Origin: Saccharina japonica | Lineage: Eukaryota > Sar > Phaeophyceae > Laminariales > Laminariaceae | DNA length: 64,000 nt | Assembly (NCBI GenBank): GCA_008828725.1 | Contig: MEHQ01003767.1 | Coordinates: 78,790 to 142,789, forward strand | Reading direction: 5' to 3' | Part shown: positions 55,810 to 64,000 of the stretch, piece after piece | Numbering within the stretch: position 1 is the stretch's first letter | Layout: the number at the start of each line of letters is the position of its first letter | Notes under the pieces: generated by a model | What the model was told of the DNA's origin: nothing | What the model saw: only the letters and a program-made list of their open reading frames with translations | The model's database searches: none | Program-made: the position numbers and the translations under genes

Positions 55810-57300
55810 TGGACATATCACACCTTACCGCCAGTACCACGCTCCCGACGGCCGTAATGACTGACATAAATGTGCTCCCTGTTAGGAACACTGTATAGTA
55901 GTCTCCCACACCATTATTGTCTCATAACCCATGACAGGTCTGATGTCCTTTTTTCTCGAGTGTTCATCGTCCGCCTTGCCCCAAGCCTAGATAAAAACCA
56001 GCCATACATTTTCACTCGATTGCCCGCAACGACACCTCCCAAAAACGCCCCCCCCCCGCTCCGTCTCGAAAGGGATGCGTGGTCAATCGTCAAATGACTA
56101 AGGCAAGCAACAAATGAGGCCACAAAACAACAAAACGATAGTAAGGCGACACAGCGTGTCTGATTAGTGGCATTCTATTCAAGTGTGTGCCAAAAACGCC
56201 CCCCCCCCCCTCTCTCCCTAACAGAAATGACTCCCGTTGCTGTAGTGACATCAGCGGGGTACACTCAATGATTCACTCTGTGACACATACCCAGACGCCT
56301 AATGTGATTACTATGGCTTTTTTGCTCGCCGTCTCCTAGGGGTGCTTGTCACCAACGCCACCGATACCAATGACCACAGTACGATGTGCAACTCGGCGTT
56401 GGTACAGGGAAAACCCCCGGAGTGACGTAGATGGAGGTCCGTAAGGTCTAAGCGGACCCTGCCAAACAATAAAAGGAAAGGCGAACACGGCCGCGACGTG
56501 TGGGGTCAGAATTCAAAAATATCTTAAGTCGTTAATGTTTCGAGCAGAGCGGTTAACTTAGTTCCTGTTTACATGATGTTCTTATTGTGTTTATATCTCT
56601 CGTTTGTGTCGTTTCCGTTTCGTAAATGTTCACGCGACAAGCCTCCCACCGCCCGATCGAGCACATGCTGTGGCTAGATCAAACAGTGAGAAACATGACA
56701 CATCGGCTCTGTTATAATCATGTTCTCCTTTCATGATTCGAAGCAATACCATACGACAGGTATAATGTTTCGGCTTGTATTCCATTCATCGACTCGTCCC
56801 AATGACGGCAGAGCGCGCATGTCATGTAACCGCACGTCTGGGACTTCTCAGCTTCCCAGACCGCAATGTTACGGGAGCTGAAAACCTCTAATTGGCACTG
56901 TACCTCGGACACTTCCTGGAGCCCCTGCGTGAATTTCCCTAACTATTATTGCCGCATTTTTTGTTGCAATGGGAAACCTTCAACTCCCCCACAGTCTTTC
57001 AGAGTACACTAAGGTGAGGAGTGTAAATCCAGAGGTCAGCATAAACACGTTGCGAACTACAACAAAATCTTGGCGTCGCCGGTGGTTTTAACCCGTGCTC
57101 TGACGTCCTGCGGTAGCGACATGCAGAAGCGTTTCCCCCGAACTACATGCTGCCTTCGGCGTGTTTCTTCACAGCACCCATGAGGTAAGGAGGTACGCTG
57201 CCGCATACAATTGAGATATGTTATCAACTAAATGCTGGAGCAGCGCACCTCTTGAACAGCCAACACAATCGTACGCAACCGGATCAAGGAGGTAGTACGA
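55810..57300. other. Non-coding part of duplication copy 2
   Basis: No gene is supported; it is downstream of gene 2. Two poly-C runs (about 56048 and 56198) bracket an insertion absent from copy 1. Within that insertion 56050-56123 is the inverted match to 30893-30957. Confidence 0.4.
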
Positions 57301-57341
57301 ATAAACGTTGGGGGGTTTGTTAGATATTCACACGGCGCACC

Positions 57342-58835
57342 TTAATTGTCGATGATGCACGGCGCTGCCAACGAACTGCTGCATACAGTGCCAGTATTAT
57401 TAATGCGGTTTGAGCAGCAGCTAGCCTGTAAATCGGGAAAAGCACAAGCGAAGAATGCCATCGTCAGAAAGGCAAGAGGTTGTGAATGAGCGATATCGTG
57501 CAGAACACACAGGTTGTCGTTGTTAATGATGATTGCTTTTAACATTAGGAAAGTACCCTCAAAACTATCAATCGCTATGAACAAGGCCATCCAACCACCT
57601 CAACCCAAACGCAATAAACACCCATTTCCGAATACAATGGTTGGGGATGACCTTCTTCGACGACCGAAGCCCCAAAACGGTCGTACACTACCCTACACAT
57701 ATTCCTCGTCAGACCTTCCAATGGAGGGGAGTTGAGCAGAAAACACCGTCCTACCAGACGCTAGCGAAATTAATTATTGTTTTCTCTGCGCCGTCTTCAC
57801 GGTATTAACGTCGGGGACATTTGTTCCTCAGAGCGTTTGTAAACGTAGGGCTAGAAGCGCAAACAAAACAACAACGAACCGGTCCGCCGGGTAAGCCGCC
57901 GCAGCCGCGTCCTCCGCATTGCCCGCACGCCGTCTCGCAGCAGGCACCGTCGTTTTCCACGCCAGGGAGACCGTTGCTGCAAGTGGGTACTGGCACTTCT
58001 GTCGGTGCTGAGGTCGGCGCAGCTGTTGGCGCCGAGGTTGGAGCTGAAGTTGGCGCTGAGGTTGGCGCTGAGGTTGGTGCTGAAGTCGGCGCTGCTGTTG
58101 GCGCTGAGGTTGGCGCTGAGGTTGGCGTTGAGGTTGGCGCAGAGGTTGGCGTTGAGGTTGGCGCCGAGGTTGGCGCTGAGGTTGGTGCTGAAGTCGGCGC
58201 TGCTGTTGGCGCTGAGGTTGGCGCTGAGGTTGGCGCTGATGTTGGTGCTGAAGTCGGCGCTGAGGTTGGCGCTGAGGTTGGCGCTGAGGTTGTCGCTGAG
58301 GTTGGCGCTGCCGTTGGCGCTGACGTTGGCGCTGAGGTTGGCGCTGAGGTTGGTGCTGAAGTCGGCGCTGAAGTCGGCGCAGCCGTCGTTGTAATTGCCG
58401 TTGGCATTGACGTTGGCGCTGAGGTTGGCGCTGAGGTCGGCGTTGCGGTTGGCGCTGAGGTTGGCGAAGCCGTCGTTGGCAGTGCCGTTGGCGTGGCCGT
58501 CGTTGACATTGTCGTTGGCGCAGAGGTTGGCGCTGCCGTTGGCGCTGAGGTCGGTGCTGAGGTTGGTGCTGATGTTGGCGCTGCCGTCTTTGGCATTTTC
58601 GTTGGCGCGGCCGTCGCTGGCATTGCCGTCGGCACCGCCGTCGTTGGCATTGCCGTTGGCATTGCCGTTGGCATTGCCGTTGGCATTGCCGTTGGTGCTG
58701 AGGTTGGCGCAGCCGTCGTTGGCATTGCCGTGGACGTAGCCGTGGGCGTCGACGTAGGTGGTGCCGTAGGCGTTGCCGTTGTTGGCGTTGCCGTTGGCGC
58801 TGCCGTTGGCGCTACCGTGGGCGCTTCCGTTGGTT
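57342..58835 (-). CDS. Gene 2 mucin-like exon plus C-terminal cysteine module (exons 58835-57880 and 57425-57342)
   Basis: The 956-bp exon follows acceptor CCCAACAG, with a perfect TACTAAC branch-point motif 6-12 bases upstream of the splice site. It encodes mostly TSAP and AAPT repeats, then [27 protein letters not shown] and LPGGP, ending before GTTCGT. After 454 bp the 84-bp last exon (acceptor TTTACAG) encodes [23 protein letters not shown] and TAA. Compared with gene 1 the array is longer and dominated by SAPT instead of PTTAT. The two arrays have been rewritten independently while the cysteine module stayed alike. Confidence 0.85.
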
Positions 58836-61800
58836 CTGTTGGGTTAGTAAGACGGTGGAATAGGTATCAAACGAAGCGGAAACCCGAGATACGGTTTCAG
58901 GCCGTTCATCAAACGCATTCTAACCGATTCGACCCGCGGTACAGGGGAGAACATTGAATGTTCTACGAGGCTGCTCACCATACGCGCGCAATATTTACCA
59001 CCAAACCCGGTGCTGAGTAATCTGTCAAGCTTGACTCGATATACAACATCAATGGCCAATTCGGCGTCAAAGAAGACATAATGTGAACCGAGCAGGGGAC
59101 CACAAAAAAACGGGGCAGGGCCCTGGTTTGGATGCACAGTGTGTCAACAACATATTTCAGCCAACTCCTATGGTACCCCCAATACTGTAACATGTGGTCA
59201 CGTGCCACTGTTAACTCAAGCAAAGGGGGTGCAGACCCTTCAAACAGCTGCAGAAGTAGTGTCGTACCTTTCTAGCTGCGCGGTATGCACTGCTTACGAG
59301 GTTTTGGTCACGCGGGGCAAAAGCAAAACGTGTGCATACATTGTTTGACGAAGGTAGAGGTCCACCCTCGCGTGTGGTCGAACATCGGTTGTTCAGATTA
59401 GGGTACACCCACTACCGGAGATTGCAACATAGGGCTCAAACCTGACACTCACGAGAACGGTCGTCAAAACACCCGCCACGTATGACTTGCAACTTGTTTT
59501 CACTCACAGGACATTCAGATAAGTCGCTACAGACAGAAGCAACGGTCGGAATAACGTCTAGCTCTAAACGTACAAGCTGTAAAGACCGCAAACCCCACAT
59601 TGGGGGTAGTCACTGGTTTAACTTGATGTTTTCGAGACACACCATCGACGATGCACGGCGCCGCCTGGGTGGTGTCGCACATCATGGCACTCTCCCTGAT
59701 CATCCCGGTGCAGCAGGAAGACTGTCAACAGGAGAAAACGCGAGGCTTTGTTTTGTAAGACCGGTCGGTGTTGGGGCTGAGAAATGCACGTCTGCCTGTC
59801 ATACGCTGGTCGACCTACCGATATGTATATACCCAACAACCCCTATCCCTCGACGTGCTATACTGTAGGGTGTCTACTTTCGAGCCAAAAAATGTTTAAG
59901 TGATGTCCTACTCATCGTACGCGGGGCTACAACAAAGACTTGCAATATGTGTGTATTCGTTAGAGGCAAAATGTAAATCATGATGTACTTATTTTATTTG
60001 CCTTCCGACAATTTACAGGGCATTTCTCATTCAGAATGAAAGAGCCGACACAATTCGTCGAGTAGCGTCAATCCCATCAATGTATGCCTTGTTCCTCTGC
60101 ATACATATACTCTTCACCTACTTGTTGTACCTGCTATCCTGAACTCATTGGCTCACACAATGATATCTATTCGCCGGGCGTCCTATACTGCATCTATATG
60201 CCACCCTCACGTCATGGATATTGTACACCGGGCTAGCATGCAATTTCTATTGCATATCGATAGTTTGGTGGCGTAAACAACTCCGTCAACGAGGGGCCGA
60301 ATAGTGTCTAGGTTAATCATACTCATCAGCCGCACGCGTCGGAAACATGCATTAACTAACCGGACCGCCAGATCGTCTGGCGCAACCGAATCCTCCGCAT
60401 GTTCCGCAGGAAGAATCGCAGCAGATGTCGCCATCCTGTACTCCGGGAAGGCCGTTGTCGCACATGGCTTCAGCACAGCACGGCCATACATCGCAGCAAG
60501 GGGGGATTCGTCAAACTACGCGTGACGTTCGACGTTCCGGTTTGTAGCACGTACAGAGCATTCACGCACATTGCCACAGTTTAAACAGCAGCGATCTGCG
60601 CCAAATACACAGCCGAGAAAGCACAAGCCATGCACATGAAAGCCTTGCCCCAACAATATACCTTCCGGAACGACTTCATTCACGATGCACGGCGCCGCCT
60701 GGGTGGTGTCGCACATCATGGCACTTTCCCTGATCCGGCTGGTGCAGCAGGAGGACTGTCAACATAATAAGGGGCGAGGTCGTTTCGGGTAAACCGGTCG
60801 AAGCTGGGGGCTAAACATGTGGACGTCTGCCTGTCATACGCTGGTCTGCCTACCGATGTATACCCCACTGCCCTCCCCCACGAAGTGCTATACGGCAAGG
60901 TGTCAGTTTTTGAGCATAAGCAAAACAAAGTGATAATCCTACTCAAAGCACGGGAGGCTACAACAAAGACTTGTATTATGTGTGTACAGCGGCAGTTTTC
61001 GTTAGATACATACTGCTGAACTGTACGTGGATCATATATGAATATCGTTTTTGGGGCAATAAACAAAAACGGGTATACCCGGTCGGTTTTCACTCAAAAA
61101 CGGGTACATGTTGGAACCAAGTAAAAAACACGCCCAGCGAGCCACGCGATTGGCCAAAAACAAATTGTACCCATTGTTGAGGGAAACTGTCCCGGGTACA
61201 ACTGTAAATGTCTATTATGCTTGGTTTCAACCGCCTTTGGTTATATAGTTTGGTTAGCCACTTTACTACAGTGTGCCTCGCTCTCCACTGCGTCTGCGGC
61301 CGCTCTTTCGTTGTTTCATTTTCTTTCAAGCTTTTTCACAATCCACTTAAACTCTATTCAACCATTTTACGCACCTGGGTACGTAGTACGTACGTCTTCA
61401 GAGTCATATATACGACCATCCACCTAATATACTCTTGTATGTGTGCACAGCAGTATCAATAGACCTGGTATCTATATAGGGTGTATTTCAGGTACACGCT
61501 GAGACCAAGAAAAACACAAATGCTTGCCGCCAGAACCCTCTGCGTCTAAACACCCCTGACCCTGCTCCCGACCCCACCCGGACCTGAACCCTCCAAACAT
61601 AATCCGGACACGTCTAAGAGTATAGTTAGGCGCCGACAAGTGTGCCTGGTTATCACTACCCCTCAGAAACGGGCACGATGTGATTTTGGCCAATCTATCC
61701 CGTGATGGCTCGTGGGATGTGGTGTTTTGACTCGATTCCATTATGTACCCGTTTTTGACTCAAACCGACGCGGGTGTACCCGTTCTTGGTTATTGCCCTT

Positions 61801-63910
61801 TATTTTTCCTTCAGACAATTTACAGGGCCGTACTCAATCAGAATGGAAATGCGGACACATTTCGTCGAGTACCGCCAATTACATCCATTTAAGCTTTGTT
61901 GGTCTCTATGTTAATATGAATCTACCACCCTTCACCAAATTGTTGTAAGTGCTATGATAACATCACCGGCTTATACATTGTTTTTTATTCGCCGTGCGTC
62001 CCACTCAGCATATATATGCCACCCTCACCCCATCGATGTTGTAAACCGGGTTAGCTTGCAATTTCTACGAGTATTGTATCCGATAGTTGGGTGACGTCCA
62101 GAATTCCACGAAGGAGGAGCCGAATACTGTTTAGGCGATGTGTATTCATCAGCAACACGCGTTGGCAATACACACCAACGTACCGAACCGCCATCTCGTC
62201 TGGCGCAACCGAATCCACCGCATGTTCCGCAGGAAGAATCGCAGCAGATGTCGCCATCCTGTACTCCGGGAAGGCCGTTGTCGCACATGGCTTCAGCACA
62301 ACACGATAATACATCGAAGCAAGGGTGGATTCATCAGGCTACACGTATCGTTTGTCATTCCGGTTGTTACCACGTATCGAGCATTACCGCACATTGCTGC
62401 AGTTAAAACAGCAGCGGTTTGCGCAAAATACACAGCCAAGAAAGCACAAGCCGTACGCCTGAAATATTTGCCCCAGACGTACTTTCCGGGATGGCCTCAT
62501 CGATGATGCACGGGGCGGCCATGGTGGCGTCGCACATCATGCCACTGTCCCTGATCCGGCTGGTGCAGCAGGAGTACTGTCAAAAATAAGAATAGGTGAG
62601 GCTTGTTTTTATTAGACAGGGCGATGTTGGCGGCTGAGCAGGTGAGTGTCTGCCTGCCATACTCTGGAAAATATACTGGTATATGTCACACGACCCCCCT
62701 CGACGTGCGCTACGGTAGGGTGTCCACTGAAGAGCCCAAACGATAGAAAGCGACAGGGCCACTTAACCGTCGAGCGGCAGGTTACGAAAACTAGTGTAGT
62801 TGAATGATATGCGTATACGAGGTTAGATATCTATGTAAAGCACGATGTTGTATATTGGGCTAAGTTGCAAATGTCGGTGTACGTCGATTGTTGGGTGGGG
62901 CATACCTCTCCGTAAATGAGGATCCCCACATTGGTTTTGTCTACATACTTAGTGTTCGTATATCAGCACGCGTCGACAACAGGCACCAACTAACCGAACC
63001 GCCCGGTAGTCCGGAGCAACCACTCCCTCCGCATGTTCCGCAGGTAGCGTCGCAGCAGATGTCGCCAAGCTGTACTCCCGGAAGTCCGTTGTCGCACACG
63101 GCTTCAGCACAACAAGATAACACATCACAGCGAGCGTGGGTTCGTCAAACTAGGCGTAACATTTGACGATTCCCTTGTATGCAGCCAGAGCGCATTCAAG
63201 CACACTGCCCAGGACAAAACAGCAGAGCTCAGCGCAAAGCACACAGTACAAAAAGCACAAGCAGTAGTCAAACAAGTTGTTAATGCACTAGCCAAATCTC
63301 TGCATAACGCACATTGGTTTTCCACGATGCACGGCGCGGCCTGGGTGTCGCTGCACACTATTCCACTGTCCCTGATTCGGCTGGTGCAGCAGTTATCCTG
63401 TTTAAATAGAACAAAGGAGCGAGGCATGGGGTTTGTTAGACCGGCCGATGTTGCGTGCTGAGCAGTACATCTCTCCCTGCCAACCGCTAAACCGAATCGA
63501 TCTACACATGCATACGACCCCCCCCGCTCGGAATCGTGCTAGAATAGGGTGCCCACTTCAGAGCCCAAAACTATTAAGTGATAGAGCTCCACAACGGCGG
63601 AGAGGCTAAACGATAGTTTGCATCATACGTGTATACCACAACAGCTCTTGTTCGACACATCCAGTTGGTTTACTGTAGCCAAATGTTGCCATTACAGTCG
63701 ATCGTTGGGTGAGGTATACAACTCCTTGAATAAGCAGCCTCATACTCGTTTGGGGTACGTGTATCCCTACAGCAGCACACGTCGACGACATACAGCCACT
63801 AACCGAACCGCCCGGTAGACTGCCGCAGCCACCCCCCCCGCATGTCCCGCAGTCAGCATCGCAGCATATGTCATCTCACTGGACTCCCGCAAGGCCGTTG
63901 CTGCATTGGC
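57342..63910 (-). CDS. Gene 2: five-module paralogue of gene 1, with one in-frame stop (5' end outside window)
   Basis: Ten exons are placed by GT-AG borders and frame: 63910-63804, 63397-63313, 63101-62995, 62576-62483, 62290-62184, 60755-60662, 60467-60361, 59721-59643, 58835-57880, 57425-57342. Joined they give about 605 residues: four cysteine modules, a PT/SAPT mucin-like tract of about 284 residues, and a fifth module ending in TAA. Exon lengths equal those of gene 1 one by one, except for the mucin exon and one extra cassette. In the most upstream exon codon TGA (63876-63878) interrupts the module; skipping both exons of that module (192 nt) would keep the frame. Without skipping or readthrough the gene is a pseudogene unless the stop is a sequencing error. 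The upstream part lies beyond 64000. Confidence 0.75.
59643..60467 (-). CDS. Gene 2 module 4 (exons 60467-60361 and 59721-59643)
   Basis: The first half encodes [31 protein letters not shown] and has donor GTTAGT. The intron is 639 bp. The second half follows GTTGACAG and encodes [15 protein letters not shown] and CIVD, donor GTGTGT. All ten cysteines are present. It corresponds to gene 1 module 3. Confidence 0.85.
60662..62290 (-). CDS. Gene 2 module 3 (exons 62290-62184 and 60755-60662), intron enlarged by an insertion
   Basis: The first half encodes [15 protein letters not shown] and [16 protein letters not shown], donor GTACGT. The second half encodes [15 protein letters not shown] and CIVNEVVPE, donor GTATAT. 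The intron is 1428 bp; subtracting the 745-bp element 61054-61798 leaves 683, close to 656 and 639 in the sister modules. This cassette plus module 4 are tandem duplicates of one gene 1 cassette. Confidence 0.85.
61054..61798. mobile_element. 745-bp inverted-repeat element inside a gene 2 intron
   Basis: Terminal inverted repeats of about 56 bp: the left end starts GGGCAATAAACAAAAACGGG (61054-61109) and the right end (61743-61798), in reverse complement, GGGCAATAACCAAGAACGGG. The sister introns (about 59.96-60.02 kb and 19.5 kb) lack it and run through with TTTATTTGCCTTCC. The target duplication is not clear, at most a few T-rich bases. No transposase is encoded, so it is non-autonomous. Confidence 0.85.
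62483..63101 (-). CDS. Gene 2 module 2 (exons 63101-62995 and 62576-62483)
   Basis: The first half follows TGTGCTGAAG and encodes [24 protein letters not shown] and LPGGS, donor GTTAGT. The second half follows TTTTGACAG and encodes [15 protein letters not shown] and CIIDEAIPE, donor GTACGT. All ten cysteines are present. It corresponds to gene 1 module 2. Confidence 0.85.
63313..63910 (-). pseudogene. Gene 2 module 1 with an in-frame TGA (exons 63910-63804 and 63397-63313)
   Basis: The first half encodes CSNGLAGVQ, then TGA at 63876-63878, then DDICC and CGTCGGGGC with the usual spacing, donor GTTAGT. In gene 1 the stop position is AAC. The second half (acceptor TAAACAG) encodes [15 protein letters not shown] and CIVENQ, donor GTGCGT, and is intact. 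The rest of the module keeps frame, so the stop is recent, or a sequencing error, or bypassed by skipping both exons. Confidence 0.75.
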
Positions 63911-64000
63911 CTTCAGCACAACAGGAGAAACGCACCGCAGCAAGCGTGGGACAGGCGGACGACGTTAGTTGACAACGCCAGCGGGCTTGAAACTACAGAA

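Larger units (their letters stand above)
53870..64000. repeat. Segmental duplication, copy 2 (runs off the window)
   Basis: Co-linear with 13985-21762. It is longer because of an extra cysteine-module cassette with its introns, a longer mucin-like array, a 745-bp element in one intron, and a ~130-bp insertion at 56.04-56.19 kb flanked by CCAAAAACGCCCCCCCCC. The right end is cut by the window. Confidence 0.85.

Noticed and set aside
57821..58957. Plus-strand open frame of 378 codons (Val-Gly-Ala-Glu repeats) over gene 2
   Set aside because: Antisense shadow of the SAPT array, as above.

Overview
The window looks like nuclear DNA of a multicellular stramenopile, most likely a brown alga (Ectocarpus-like). 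That is inference: the secreted cysteine-module proteins, their phase-consistent GT-AG introns, the Ty1/copia polyprotein style and a short TTAGGG-type interstitial tract all fit, but no housekeeping marker is present to prove it. There are no rRNA genes, intact tRNA genes, operons or CRISPR arrays. Most of the sequence is transposable-element debris around two copies of one unusual gene.

Layout. 1-490: dispersed ~480-bp repeat (other copies 37.5-37.9 kb inverted, 40.8-41.3 kb). 1.07-4.07 kb: decayed pogo/Tigger-like transposon on the minus strand, interrupted by two small inverted-repeat elements that a second copy at 43.6-45.66 kb lacks. 5345-10704: copia element E1 with matched LTRs and a perfect 5-bp target duplication, but an internal segment in the wrong orientation. 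12.64-13.85 kb: copia RNase H relic peppered with palindromic elements. 13.99-21.76 kb and 53.87-64.0 kb: two diverged copies of one segmental duplication, in the same orientation about 40 kb apart. 24.3-29.9 kb: small inverted-repeat elements, a SINE tail, a 42-bp minisatellite and other tandem repeats. 30.8-37.5 kb: Ngaro-like (DIRS order) tyrosine-recombinase retrotransposon. 37.87-38.95 kb: gypsy integrase relic. 41.5-43.1 kb: tRNA-derived SINE cluster. 45.95-46.5 kb: hAT-like non-autonomous element. 46870-52614: copia element E2 with LTRs and a perfect 5-bp target duplication, lacking reverse transcriptase and RNase H.

The host genes. Each half of the segmental duplication carries a minus-strand multi-exon gene encoding tandem 10-cysteine modules (C-x12-CC-x3-C-x2-C-x4-C-x9-CC-x10-C-x7-C). 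Every module is split by a phase-0 intron after the sixth cysteine and bounded by phase-1 introns, so modules are symmetrical cassettes. A Pro/Thr-rich mucin-like tract precedes the last module. Gene 1 (17216-21671) shows four modules, all open. Gene 2 (57342-63910) shows five: one cassette has been duplicated, one of its introns has gained a 745-bp inverted-repeat element, and its most upstream visible module has an in-frame TGA. The likely role is an extracellular or cell-wall protein, but no function is known to me. The 5' ends, where a signal peptide would be expected, were not found: gene 1's is unresolved and gene 2's lies beyond the window.
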